Assembly (NCBI GenBank): GCA_963580455.1
Contig: OY756961.1
Span: forward strand, 5,003,001 to 5,067,000
Source of the DNA: Euonymus europaeus
Taxonomy: Eukaryota > Streptophyta > Magnoliopsida > Celastrales > Celastraceae
Reading direction: 5' to 3'
Length of the DNA stretch: 64,000 bases
Shown here: piece by piece, positions 22,301 through 34,014 of the stretch
How the letters are laid out: every line of letters starts with the position of its first letter
How positions within the stretch are numbered: position 1 is the stretch's first letter
Translations under genes and position numbers: made by a program
The notes under the pieces: generated by a model
What the model was told of the DNA's origin: nothing
Databases searched by the model: none
What the model saw: the letters and a program-made list of their open reading frames with translations, nothing else

Positions 22301-22805
22301 TGTTGGTTTATTTTTGATAATTGTGTGATGTTAATGTATTAGTGCATGGATAAGTATCACTTAATTTGCTATGATGATAATGTCATTGTTAAGATGATAA
22401 TGACATATTTTTTATGATGATAATGCAATTAAATGTTATGCCGTGTATATTGAAGTCACACCACTTAGTGATATGGGTTGTTGGGCTGGTGTTAGTTTTT
22501 ACTAAATTCATGGGTTTTGTTAGTGGGTTAATTACATAAATTTTAAAAGTGTTGTTACATGGGTTATTTACACGAGTTACATGTCTTGTTTACATAGATT
22601 ACATGTGTTGATAAAACAATTTATTGTGTGCATATCTTTGTAGGGTTTTAGTGATTGATTTCATGTATGTCATTAATTGGTCTTAAATTGTTAGTTCTAT
22701 TTGATGTCTTGATAAATTATATCGATATCCTTAAGTGGCGTGTGTTATCAACAAGTGTGTTTTGGTGTATCTGAACTACTTGCAGGTAATAGAAGCTGAA
22801 GAAGT

Positions 22806-22862
<57 letters not shown>

Positions 22863-23405
22863 TATTTAAGGTTCACAATCTATATATATATATATATAGT
22901 GGTACAAAGGATTCATTGTAGTTACCGAAGCAACGTGTGATATAGACTATTTATTCTTGCTTCCTTTTTGCTTTCAATTTTCGATCATTTTTGGGTGAGA
23001 TCTTGAGTGTTTGTGTGAAGAGAGAATTGTAGTGAGGATATTTTGTTCATATTTGTGACTTTTTCGAAGGCGTTCAGCTATGTTCTTGATGAAAAAAAAG
23101 TTGGTACGTGGTTTGTTGAGGTGAAGACTTTTGGGATACCAAAAGTAAGCTCTACCTTGTTGGGTTGAGTGAAAAGTCGAAACGTACACTGAATGGGGTG
23201 TACGAGCGATGTCTTTATATCGAAGATAGGGTTGTACTCTTAATTTATTATTAATTTATTGTTTCGCTAGGCTGGTCGCTGATTGACTCAAGATTTTTCC
23301 TAGTCATGTTCGTTAAAATTGTAGTGTAATTATTTGTTTTTATTTTCTGCAATTGTTTTCATATTTTGTTGACTAACAATCTTAATGAGAAACACCGAAC
23401 TTTAG
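22301..23405 (-). mobile_element. second member of the interspersed element, inverted
   Basis: Its left end (TTGGTTTATTTTTGATAATTG) matches the reverse complement of the right end of the element at 16623-17569, and its right end (TGCAATTGTTTTCATATTTTG) matches the reverse complement of that element's left end. Internal blocks also align in inverse order. About 19 bp of the original 3' flank (GTTCTTCCCTATTAATAAA in copy A) is missing at the insertion. It includes a long (AT)n tract at 22806-22899. Confidence 0.65.
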
Positions 23406-23891
23406 AAATTCTATATCTAAGTCTTCTAATCAATAAATACAATAATTCAACACTCCGAGATAAATCTGACGTACATTACTACACTCAAATATCTTCCCAA
23501 AATTCTTGTCAAGCCTACCGAGTCAATTTAAATGTGTGATTTATTGGTTGTGTTACAACTTATGCATGTTTTATTAGTGGTATATAAGATATGCTATGCC
23601 GGTGAAAATAAGACAACCCAAGCATTTACTAAAGCTGGGGTCCCATCAAAATTTCCAATCCACCCGCTATCCCTTCGGCCGAAGTACTAATTACTAAAGC
23701 TGGGGTCCGAAGCTTTGAACAATAGAAAGCCCATGAGGCCATGGCCTTACAAAAAGGTCCGTACAGGTCCAATGGGCCAGTTTTGATAAAAATGTCTTAT
23801 AATTATGCGGATTATGATTTCTTAAGTAAAATGATTCCTTTTGAATCATTGTACATAAAATAAAAGTTAAAAGATATCTAATATTTTTTTA

Positions 23892-25780
23892 AAATTGCAT
23901 GATTTTTATTTTGATTAAAAATATATTATTGGATTCATAAAATGGATTAAAATATAAATATAACTTTAACAAATTTTTAAAAATTATTTGAATCCTAAAA
24001 GTTATAATCTCATTTTACGATCATATTAGAGGTGTCAACGATCGATTTTTTGACATATTTTGATTAAATTGTTTAGTCGGGTTTAGTAATTTGTTGTTTT
24101 TTGTTTGAAAAAACTGATCAAATTATTATATTTCCGTTATAATCTTTTTAATCTAATGGTAGATGAGAAATTTGATGGGAAAACCATAAAAGTGTTATGC
24201 ATTGTGGCACTTTCTAGACTATTAAATTAAATGAGAACTTCTGACCAACCCATTAATTAAACGTGTTACGAAGTTGTTTTTGTCCTTTGGGAGTTGGGAC
24301 CCTAGTATTAGACTGAAATGAAATATGAGGATGTAAACGAAGTCACATGGTCATCGTTTACTTTTCACCAAAGTGGAGAAGTCAGAGCCCCCAACTAGTC
24401 CACGACTCTCTAGACGCACCACCTACAGCCAATACAGTAGAATCTTATTACCGGGTGGGGACCCACACCGACCCACTATAGACGGTTGACTTAGACGCGC
24501 TTGTCAACCATGCAAACCTTCAACATGGTGCACATGCATGCACGATTGACAAACTAATGGTTGCATTGCATCCGCATGTATTTTCTTGATTCTCATTCCG
24601 GCCGGTTGTTTCCCATTTCACATCATTTAAACTTTGGTGTGGAATTTGTATAAAATATTGTGTAAATCAAACGCCGCATTTTTTTGCTGTATCAAATGAA
24701 ACGTTGTCATATTATAACTTTTCACAGCTTAAAAGTATGGGGTCCACAAAATGTACAATCATATTAGAGAATTGTCTCTCTATATCTTAAAAGTTTTCAA
24801 TTATTTTTTATTGTAATATTTTGCTAATAATTTAATATAACAGAAAAATGAATCAAACACCCAGAATATTTTATATAGTTCAACATTTTATACAGCTTAA
24901 AACATTTGAGAGCTTAAAACTTTAAAATACAATTGTGAAACAAACGTACCCTTAATCTTAATTAGATTTAACAAGAGTCTTATTATGATATGATATATGA
25001 AATTCTAATATGTTTTAAGATTGATGAGACAAAATATAGACTTTGTATTAATTCAGCACGAATCAATAATATTGAATTGCATGAATAGAAAAGTTAATTA
25101 ATTCCATACACTAGATCAAGATAATAATAAAAAAAATTGAATCTAGCTCAATATTCAATCTAGAATGAAAGAAATTACAATATTGCATTGAATATTATTT
25201 TCTTTTTCTATTTTAAAGAGGAAAAAAATTGAAGAGTTGGCTAAATATAGAGAAGTTTCCATTATAATCCACAATGTGAAATGTGCTAGTGCATAGTGTA
25301 CAATAATATATAAATTAAAAGCATTAATGAGGCACATATATCTCGTCCTGTTTGAGGAGAATCGAGTCTTATGTAGTTTTCATCTATCTTTAGAATCAGT
25401 GGCATAAAATTCTCTTAACTTGACTCCTCTTAGATACAACAATCTGAGTCGATCGTATGACTAACTCGAACCCACACATGAACTATTTTTAAAACAAACT
25501 TATTATGTTAATTAAGATAACAAATTAAATACTTAATTATATTAACAAAATTATTATTTTTATATTTAAATTAAAAATACACCACCAAAATATAAGATCT
25601 TAAACAACCCTGTTAGTAAAATAATTTAAAAACATAAATATCATATTATGATGACAATTTTTTTCCGATAATATTTTAACAGAGAAAAAATCACAAATTC
25701 CAACTAATTTAATTCATGAATTAAATCCTATGTAATCTTGAACATTTAATTTGAATTACACCCCTACACTGATTAAAAAA
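23892..25780. other. intergenic, nothing identified
   Basis: About 1.9 kb of AT-rich DNA with frequent stops on both strands. A less AT-rich stretch at 24350-24560 has no clear frame. I see no supported gene or element. Confidence 0.4.
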
Positions 25781-26836
25781 GAGAGAAGTATCAGTATAGC
25801 CCCTAAAGTTATATATTTTTTATCCCTCGACATTTTTTAAGACCAAAGAGTTCCTCAAACTTTTTAATATGGGGCACGTTAGTCATTTCGATCAAATTCT
25901 GTCAAAAATTGATGACCTGACCGTTAAGTGCTGAAGTGTTATTATTTTTAAAAAAATTAAAATCCAAATGGAATTAAAAGAATAAGACCAAAAAAAAACT
26001 CTCAAAATCCCTAAAAATTCAAACAAAAATCCAAACTAGTAACACCAGTTATCGACGGCAGCTAGATCTCAAGCTTCTTCACCAGTAACTTTCATTTTCT
26101 AGATCTCAAGCTTCTTCTGCTCCAATTGTTGGCATCGATTTTCAAATTTGTTGCACCAAGTCATCATTACATCGAATTTCTTGCACCAAGCCATTATTCG
26201 ATTTTCAAATTTCTTACAAAATCAGAGACCGAACCCATTTTGGAGCCAGCGAAAAGAGACTAAACCCATTTGCTAAGTTGCCATGCCCATTTAGAAGAGC
26301 AAGGGTGAATGAAACCAGCTCGGAAAAGACAGAGGCACAAGTCTATTTAACAAGCTCTTTCCCACCCCTTTCGAAATTGGGCCCTATAGACCCATGATCG
26401 TTGCTTGTCGATCTAACGCATAGGCGGTGGTCGGAAGAACCACCTCCACTGCTTGTAGTTGTGGAGACTGGAGATATTGATACGTGCTTATGAACTACGA
26501 TTTGATTTCAGATCCACGTTCCTCACGTAAAGACTACTCTTTGAAGAACCACTTTCCTCTCCTTCGATTTTTTTTCATTTTCATTTTTTGCATTTTGCAT
26601 TTTTTATTTTTGCTCAATATTAATGATATGTTACATTTTAATAAACTAAATCGACGTATTTTTCATGTCACAATTTTTTTAAAAATAAAAAATAACACGT
26701 CACCAGTTAACGAATACATCAGCATTTTTTTACTGAGGGTGAACAAAAGGGCTAATGGTTCTTTTTACCTAAAACAATTTGAGAAAACAAAATGACCTAA
26801 AAATGTAAGTTGAAGGGCTGATATGATACTTTTCCC
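25781..26836. mobile_element. non-autonomous MULE-like element, 1,056 bp
   Basis: The left end GAGAGAAGTATCA and the inverted right end GGGAAAAGTATCA form an imperfect TIR that continues through AGCCC. A perfect 9-bp target duplication ATTAAAAAA flanks it (25772-25780, 26837-26845). No transposase is visible. The interior contains two near copies of CTAGATCTCAAGCTTCTTC (26060s and 26100). Nine-base duplications are the Mutator signature; A-runs make it slightly less specific here. Confidence 0.6.
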
Positions 26837-27087
26837 ATTAAAAAAATTAGAGAAAAAGTCATCTCTCGTAGCCGTTGAGACTTAATAATCAATTTTCTTT
26901 AAAAAAAGTCACTATCCAATAAAAAAACACGTAAGAGCAATCGAAAATACCATTAATAAACTTTCCCATATGGTGGGGCATAATAGTTGATCATATCAAC
27001 ATGTTAACGCGATAACGTCCACTTCCTTTGAATAGTCAATCAAATCAATATTTTTCAAAGAATTTATATCTACCAAGAAGTTTTCAA

Positions 27088-27102
27088 TCCTATATATACA
27101 TA
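27088..27102 (+). promoter_or_regulatory. TATA box of the BBE-like gene at 27160
   Basis: TATATATACA at 27091-27100, followed by a CT-rich leader (TCTCTCTCTCTATC) and the ATG 60 bp downstream. Spacing fits a short leader starting near 27120. Confidence 0.5.
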
Positions 27103-27159
27103 CACTGATACACATGCATCCATGTCTCTCTCTCTATCCCGCTCCATTTCTGTGCAACA

Positions 27160-28770
27160 ATGGAGAAAAAACCGTCAACCCTGTTAGTCTCTCTGTTTCT
27201 TCTCATCCTAAGTCTGTCTTCTTCAATATGTGAATCCGCAGATGCTAATTCTGTCTACAAAGAGTTTCTCGATTGTCTATCAGTCCAAACAAATCAGAAA
27301 ATCTCCAACATTGTCTATTCTCAAGCCAACAGTTCATACACTTCGATTCTTCGTGCTTACATTCGTAACGCCCGATTCAACACATCATCCACCCTAAAAC
27401 CCTCGATCATCGTAACCCCAGAAAGCGAATCCCATGTTCAGGCGACCGTAATCTGCGCCAAGAAACTTGGGTTTCAACTCAAAATCAGAAGCGGAGGACA
27501 TGATTACGAGGGTATCTCGTACATCTCTGACAAACCCTTTTTAATTCTCGACATGTTCAATCTCCGAACCGTCACTGTCGATGTCGAAAACCAGTCTGCT
27601 TTTGTTCAGTCCGGTGCCACACTCGGTGAACTGTATTATAAAATATGGGAGAAGAGTAAAGTCCTCGGCTTCCCCGCCGGAGTGTGCCCGACGGTGGGCG
27701 TTGGTGGGCATTTTAGCGGTGGTGGGTACGGTAACATGTTGAGGAAATTCGGGTTATCAGTAGATCATATATTTGATGCCCAAATCGTCGACGTGAATGG
27801 TCGAATTCTCGACAGAAAATCGATGGGGGAGGATCTGTTTTGGGCAATTAAGGGAGGTGGCGGTGGTAGTTTCGGGGTTGTTCTCTCTTACTCAATCAAT
27901 TTGATCCCAATACCCGAAAAAGTTACAGTTTTTAGAATTGAAAGAAGAATTGAAGAGAACGCAACTGATTTGGTTTATAAATGGCAGTCAGTGGCTCCAA
28001 CAATTGACAACGATTTGTTCTTGAGATTGTTGTTGCAGCCCGTGAGTTCGAGGATAAAAAAGGGTCAGAGGACAGTGCGAGCAACAGTTATTGCAATGTA
28101 TTTAGGAAAAGCAGAGGCACTCGTGGATCTACTGCAGAAGAAATTCCCTGAAGTGGGATTGAAAATTGAGAATTGTATTGAGACTAGTTGGATTGATTCT
28201 GTGTTATGGTGGGCTAATTACGACAATGGCACCTCCCCAACTGTTCTGCTCGACAGAGATCTCGACTCGGCGAATTTCTTGAAGAGGAAATCAGATTACG
28301 TTCAAACACCCATCTCGAAACAGAGTCTGGAATGGATTTGGAAGAAAATGATAGAACAGGAGAAAGTTGGGTTTGTGTTCAATCCATATGGAGGGAGAAT
28401 GTCTGAGATTCCTGCATCAGAAACTCCATTTCCGCATCGAAAAGGGAACTTGTTCAAGATTCAGTATTCAGTGAATTGGGAAGAGGAGGGTGCAGATGCT
28501 GTAAAAAAGTATCTTAATCAGGCGAAGATGCTTTACAGTTACATGACTCCATTTGTGTCTAAGAACCCGAGGAGTTCTTTCTTGAATTACAGAGATCTTG
28601 ACATAGGAGTGATGCCAAAAAGCGGGAATGATTTCAAAGCAGGGAGAGTTTATGGAGAAAAGTACTTTGGTGCCAACTTTCATAGGTTGGTAAAGGTGAA
28701 GACTGCTGTGGATCCACAGAATTTCTTCAGGAATGAACAGAGCATCCCTACTCTTCCCAGTAAGGCATAG
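27160..28770 (+). CDS. BBE-like FAD-linked oxidoreductase, secreted (Val gatekeeper)
   Basis: An intact intronless ORF of 536 residues with a signal peptide over about 1-25 (hydrophobic LLVSLFLLILSLS). Flavin anchors are His114 (RSGGHDYEG) and Cys176 (GVCPTVGVGGH). The CPTV form is the one in berberine bridge enzyme, and Val179 sits at the oxygen gatekeeper, so oxidase activity is expected. PCMH domain about 80-255; active-site strand K-I-Q (433-435); C-terminal SFLNYRDLDIG and NEQSIPTLP motifs. This protein is clearly diverged from the 14750 group and belongs to another clade. Like its relatives it should act in the apoplast or vacuole. The substrate cannot be inferred; carbohydrate, monolignol and alkaloid oxidation are all known in the family. 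The ATG follows a TATA box and a CT-rich leader. Confidence 0.92.
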   Translation: MEKKPSTLLVSLFLLILSLSSSICESADANSVYKEFLDCLSVQTNQKISNIVYSQANSSYTSILRAYIRNARFNTSSTLKPSIIVTPESESHVQATVICAKKLGFQLKIRSGGHDYEGISYISDKPFLILDMFNLRTVTVDVENQSAFVQSGATLGELYYKIWEKSKVLGFPAGVCPTVGVGGHFSGGGYGNMLRKFGLSVDHIFDAQIVDVNGRILDRKSMGEDLFWAIKGGGGGSFGVVLSYSINLIPIPEKVTVFRIERRIEENATDLVYKWQSVAPTIDNDLFLRLLLQPVSSRIKKGQRTVRATVIAMYLGKAEALVDLLQKKFPEVGLKIENCIETSWIDSVLWWANYDNGTSPTVLLDRDLDSANFLKRKSDYVQTPISKQSLEWIWKKMIEQEKVGFVFNPYGGRMSEIPASETPFPHRKGNLFKIQYSVNWEEEGADAVKKYLNQAKMLYSYMTPFVSKNPRSSFLNYRDLDIGVMPKSGNDFKAGRVYGEKYFGANFHRLVKVKTAVDPQNFFRNEQSIPTLPSKA

Positions 28771-29310
28771 AAACAGACAGTCTTAGTACACAAGCAGTCA
28801 ATTCGTTATAGAAATGTATAAGATTTGAGTTTTATTCTTCATCTCTCCTGCTTGATTCAGAGAGTAATCGATTTTAATCAGTAGAAAAATTGTCACTTTG
28901 TCTTTTGAATTTAAATATAAAATGTACCCCTGCTTTTTTCCCTCGTCAACTTAATACTTAAAACAGAGTTGATTCTACTCTAGAATGCTAAAAAGTCTAG
29001 AGAAAAGCAAAGCAGTTAATATTCCATGTGCACCCATAGTGTCAATGCTGCATTGCAATAGGTAAATGGAGTTTTTCAATAAGGCACACCGATATTGATT
29101 TGTAGAGGGGCTTTGACATTGTCAGAGTTTGCGGGCTGGTTTACTTTATTACTAAGTCGGCGGGGGACCTGTAAAACGAAATCTCACATATTTGGGTACT
29201 AGTAGTTGTCGGAATAGTATATTAGATGAGTTGTACCCTCCTTGTAAATCGATTGCAATGTTAATATTGTGGTTCATATTTCTTTACATGATATATATCA
29301 GAGCGGTAAG

Positions 29311-29720
29311 TATATGGTCCTTTATTATGACAAAGTTCACCCTTAATATATGAATAAGGCTTTTTTTTAAAGTGATTTGGGCTTAGTCTGCTTGTTGAGT
29401 TTAGTAAAAATAAAGTCATGCAGATCCAATATATCCTCGAAAATCTCAATGTATATAAGGTGTGAAATTTATAATATGATATTGAAGCACTTGGCTATGA
29501 CATTTATTCACTTGTTAGATGTGTGGTATAACTCAGTTTACAAGTGCCATGAATGTAAGACTCCCACATTAGAAGATGTGGAATGATATGGTCCTTTATT
29601 AAAACAAAGCCCACCCCCAAAATATGAACAAAACATTTTTTAAACCTAAGTGAATTGGGCTTATCTCAATAATTAGTTGAGTTTAAGAGAAATAAAATCG
29701 TGCAAATCCAATCTTTGGGA
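29311..29720 (+). repeat. two related ~130-bp copies
   Basis: GGTCCTTTATTATGACAAAG... at 29313 and GGTCCTTTATTAAAACAAAG... at 29590 begin two copies that share the words TATGAA, AGTGA, TTGGGCTTA, GTTGAGTTTA and AAATCCAAT. They are diverged and non-coding. The 28771-29310 flank shows nothing recognisable. Confidence 0.5.
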
Positions 29721-29777
29721 ATAAGACACCTAAAACGGCTTTGTGTATATCAAATGAGTGTTTCATCCCTTATAGGC

Positions 29778-30583
29778 AATTGCAATGATGTAAAGTTAAT
29801 GGACCAACAAAGTTAATGTGTTTTGCTGATGTTGCTGTATTGAAAAATGTGTTTTGTTGATGTGGTTGTATTGGGATATGTATTTTGATGATGTGGATGA
29901 TGATGTGACTTGACTTTTTATAATAGAAGTTTGACCTAGCCTTGATTTTGGTGTAAATTTGATGGGGATTGTATGAAGGATAGGAAAGTAGTTGGGTTGA
30001 ATAATGGTTTTGTATTGGGAGATGTGTTTTACTGATGTGACAGTATTAAAATATGTGTTATGCCGATTTGATTGTAATGAGAGTTGTGTTTTTGTGAGAT
30101 AGATGTGAGACCGAAAAATAAAATTGTTGGGCCATTAAATGTGGAACCATTGTGGTTTGGAAGAGAGATATTACGCCCACCTTTCTTTATCGATACAGTG
30201 GGCAACCACAATGGTTAAAGATTTAATGACCCAACAATTTTGTTTTTGGGTCCCACATCTATCTCACAAAAACACAACTCTCAATACAATCAAATCAGCA
30301 TAACACATATTTCAATACTGTCACATCAGCAAAACATATCTCCCAATATAAAATCATTATCCAACCCAACTACTTTCATATCCTTCATACTATCTCCATC
30401 AAATTTAAACCAAAATCAATGTCGGGTCCCACCTTTATTACAAAAAGTCAAGCCACATCATCATCCTCATCACCAAAATACATATCTCAATACAACCACA
30501 TTAATAAAATATATTTTTCAATACAATCACATTAACAAAATATATTAACTTTGTTGATCCATTAACTTTGCACCATTACAATT
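29778..30583. mobile_element. foldback element with ~380-bp inverted arms
   Basis: The left arm 29778-30157 and right arm 30204-30583 are inverted copies. Examples: AATTGCAATGATGTAAAGTT pairs with AACTTTGCACCATTACAATT, and GTTTTTGTGAGATAGATGTG pairs with CACATCTATCTCACAAAAAC. The two arms are equal in length, with a spacer of only 46 bp. There is no ORF. A transcript would form a very long hairpin, a natural small-RNA source. Related to the MITE at 8709-8999. Confidence 0.75.
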
Positions 30584-31022
30584 CACCAACCCACTACACT
30601 AGTTGTTTTTTGATCGCAGGATTTCCTTACTGGGGCGCAGCCAACAGATAGTGGGTGCCAGTATTACTATAGAGCTCACGCGACCCTCGATTTATTGTGA
30701 AGATACGCGTACGTATGTATGACGTTAGCCTGACACAGACTACGTGAGTGAATGTAGTTATGTACATTAAGAACAGCCCAGTTATAGGCCAGGCCCATTT
30801 ATGAGAAAGCCCGAACAAGACTTACCAAAAAATATGCTAACGGTCTTTGAAGGTCCACTTCAGGCCCAAATCTCAACTCCACCAAAGTAGCCGGGCCCAA
30901 CTAGTGTACTGCATGGCTGCATGCTAACAAGAAGTCCTTCGTATACAATGAGCTTAAGATGGTTTAGAGTAAATCTTACTGCCGTCCGCATTACAAAATG
31001 CCTAAAAGGAATTGGTTGAAGC

Positions 31023-31551
31023 TAGGAGTGGTAAAAAATTAAAATTTTGGGTGCGTATCAATTTGGGTCGGATAGTATACAATGTTTACAAGATATTTGT
31101 TTCGGATCCAGATTAGTTTAAATTTTTCAACATACTTAATTAACCAAATTTGGATTGGTTTAAATCCGAACAAGTAAATCGGACAATAATTTAATCCGTG
31201 TTAGAATCCGGACAACTAAATCGGATAAAAAAAATTATGTTTCGACCCGCACTCAATTTTAAATTTGATAAAATTTTTCTATTTATATAAGAATTTCGGG
31301 CATAAAACTTATATCTGAACTCGATTTAATTTGTATAAGATAGACCAGTAATACTAGAGATCCCAATAGTTTTCATCTCAAAAGCATCCCAACATTGTGT
31401 GGAACTCATTCATTGGGTATAGTAACATCATATCGAAAGACCCATTAAAAATCAAATTCAATAAATGAATGACACACACTGCTGAAATGTTTTTGGGATG
31501 AAAATCACTGGCATGTTAATCATTTATGAAGATAGAATTTTGCCACTCCTA
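31023..31551. mobile_element. hAT-like MITE with a second MITE nested inside
   Basis: The ends TAGGAGTGGTAAAA and, inverted, TAGGAGTGGCAAAA. The interior matches the element at 9024-9361 (Tyr-free AT-rich words such as ACAACTAAATCGGATAAAA). Inside, at about 31348-31510, a segment with ends AGTTTTCATCTCAAAAGCAT and inverted GATTTTCATCCCAAAAACAT interrupts it, so one element landed in the other. Flanks resemble a decayed 8-bp duplication (GTTGAAGC/CTTGAACT). Confidence 0.5.
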
Positions 31552-32157
31552 CTTGAACTTTCAAGGAATCACATTCCTAGGTTTTGTATTCTATTTGCAA
31601 TACCTGAAGGCTGATGTTCCTGAACTCGGCTTGACTCGACTTGTTTAATTCAAGAAACAGAGTGTATACTGATACTGAAACTTTGATATCGTAAAAACCT
31701 AAATTTCACAACTGACAACTATAATGAAAATCAAAATCCCAATGAGGTGTTCCAACATTGCAGACAGATTAACTAACATGAACAAGGAATAATAAGAAAC
31801 AACTTATGCGAACAATGTCTAGCTAGTAACCAAATTCTCTGGGCGGCAGAGCCAGAGATTCTCTGTTTGGACAAGCAACTTTCCTAATAGGAAACAGCTT
31901 TATAAGCCAACGATAAACTCAATTATTCATGACAAGCCGGCCATTATACTAGTCTTTTCAAAAAAATTAAAATTTGAAGGGCATTAAAATAACCTCATCC
32001 GATTTATCTTTGGCTTGGTTCTTCCAGACGGATATTGCTTGAGACCCTCAAAATGTGATTCTTAACTAATGTGAAGTGTTGGATGTCACGTAATTCCTAC
32101 ATGTGTATTTATAATCAATGGTTAAAACACATACGGTCTCCATACGACAATGGACTT

Positions 32158-32460
32158 CAAAACATGTTCCTTAAAGGTGATGCTATCGAAATCGTGAATG
32201 TGATGACCAATTTGAGAGGCGATTATGCAGTTTATGGTCACCTAATCGATAACATTAGGCTACTCATGTCTACCATATCATGTAAAGTGGTCTATATTCC
32301 AAGAGGCTGTAACAAGGTTGCTGACCTTTTGGCTTTTTTGGGACGTTCATCAGCTCTCAATACCCTACTGTTAGAAGAGGTCCCTGTGTCTATAATGCCA
32401 GTTTATCTTGCAAATTCTAACTTTTTTTACTAAAGCAAATCGGGTTTTTCTCAAAAAAAG
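32158..32460 (+). pseudogene. LINE 3' fragment with RNase H-like (RVT_3) domain
   Basis: The open frame reads FLKGDAIEIVNVMTNL, then GHLIDNIRLLMS, then VYIPRGCNKVADLLA and ends LLLEEVPVSI. This is the C-terminal half of the plant RNase H-like domain at the end of L1-type LINE ORF2. The tail CGGGTTTTTCTCAAAAAAAG is typical of these elements' 3' ends. The N-terminal half and the reverse transcriptase are absent. Confidence 0.65.
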
Positions 32461-32539
32461 AAGAAGATTAAAATACATATCACATAGATTCGAAAATAAA
32501 ATGAGAGTTAAATTTTAGGTGGATGTTTCACGCCAATTG

Positions 32540-32800
32540 TAGATGCCCAAATCTACAATTGCTGAGCTGGATGAGAACTCAAGCTTTTGGTGGGTCACTG
32601 ATAACCTTCTAGCATTGATCCGAAGCTTCCTGTCAAAGAGTAACAAAGATTGCCGTTAGCCACCCAAGACCGGTTGAGAGGATGTCGGTCGTCGGCACTC
32701 CGACGATCAAATTAGTAGAATCAAAGAGAGAATATCAAGCTCGTTTTTTTGGGCCTCATTTCTCAGGAGAGAGAGAACCCCTTTTATAGTCTTGCCTGTA
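32540..32800 (-). mobile_element. probable LTR-retrotransposon remnant (LTR end)
   Basis: Read on the minus strand: a TATA box (CTATAAAAGGGG, rc of 32781-32792), an AG-rich leader, CGTCGGAGTGCCGACGACC, then CTACAATTGGCGTG. This resembles the promoter and 3' end of a plant LTR followed by a degenerate primer-binding site. No partner LTR or coding region was found. Tentative. Confidence 0.3.
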
Positions 32801-32915
32801 GCCCAATGACTAAAAACTCATTTACTAAATATCGTAAAAGCCTTGGTAACTGAGATTTACTAGGGAGATGCGAAAAGCATGAGCCGATATGCAGATGTCA
32901 GGTTTTACCAAGGGT

Positions 32916-33067
32916 GTCAGAGACAATGACAGGTAAAGGGTGATAGATTGGCATATAGGGCGGAAAACAGATGTGACAACAATTAAGAGATATCAGAGAC
33001 AATGACAGGTAAAGAGTGATAGATTGGCATATAGGGCGGAAAACAGATGTGACAACAATTAAGAGAT
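32916..33067 (+). repeat. 76-bp unit duplicated in tandem
   Basis: The 76 bp from CAGAGACAATGACAGGTAAA occurs twice in a row (32918 and 32994) with only about one substitution, followed by (AT)n. A recent duplication. The rest of 33068-34014 is AT-rich with no recognised feature. Confidence 0.85.
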
Positions 33068-34014
33068 ATATATATATATATATATTACCACTTTATAGAT
33101 CAAGTGAGAATTTATTCACACGTTATCTTCCCTGACATGGAGATATCTAGATTAAGACATTTACTTGTCAGCTGGCGTGTAATGCTCAAAGAAACTATAG
33201 GTCACATAGATGCCTAAAATTATTGCTTGATCTATCTAGTAAATCGAAGGTTATATTATCCAACAAATTCTGAGTATCAAGTATTGGCTCGCCGGAGGCG
33301 AGCTACCGCTATTGAGTTAAGATCTTAAGCGGTTAAGCCCAAGGTGATCTGGCAATTTGACTGAGTCAAATATTGATAATTTAATGAACAGTGACTAAGC
33401 TCAATTCCGGCCACTACACTATCATGTGCCAATAATTTCCACATACATGACAATAATTTTTCTACAAGTCCTAGTCTTTTATAAGGTTTCTTACTAAGTC
33501 TAAGTCTAAGTCTGAGTAGACGGCACAACCCATCTCTTTCGTTTCATACACCAAAAATTCCTAAGTGGTCACTTCTTTTCTCCTTGTGATTACACTTATT
33601 CCATTTCCTTTCTAATTTTCTTCTTGGCATTTGTCTATTCCACCAAATTCCAACGATTTATTTCTTCTTCATTTGTCTCTACTTCATTTTTCCGAACCTC
33701 TTGTCCAATCTATGCAAAACTGAGTGCTCGGGTCTGCTAGACTTTTATAGTCATTAAAAAAATTATTTTATTTTAAAAATTACGTATGTATTTTCATCGA
33801 AATTACGAGTTCAACGATATTTTATTTTATGCTAATTAAATATCAAATAAAACGTGAAAATCACATAATAAATTTTGGATTTATAGTCAACGGTTTTTTT
33901 CATAATCCATTTGGTATTTTAGAAGTCGATGCAACCAAGAACGTATGCAATATATGGTATCTCAGATTCTGTTCTATCTCAATTTTTTGTAGGAACAGAG
34001 TAAACAGAGGAAAG

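Larger units (their letters stand above)
20986..23891 (+). repeat. tandem segmental duplication, copy B
   Basis: Near-identical to copy A in the promoter (20987-21242), in the gene apart from its deletion, and in the 3' flank. The flank includes the blocks at 23405-23600 and 23640-23830 that match 16415-16620 and 17790-17970. It lacks the MULE, carries an inverted copy of the element in copy A, and ends at GATATCTAAT. Confidence 0.75.

Noticed and set aside
30627..30818. 63-codon minus-strand frame beside the foldback
   Set aside because: No family similarity, no splice or promoter support.
33829..34014. N-terminal extension of the 34015 BBE-like protein from an upstream in-frame ATG
   Set aside because: It would bury the signal peptide behind 62 residues with no family similarity, and the ATG at 34015 starts a normal secretion signal.
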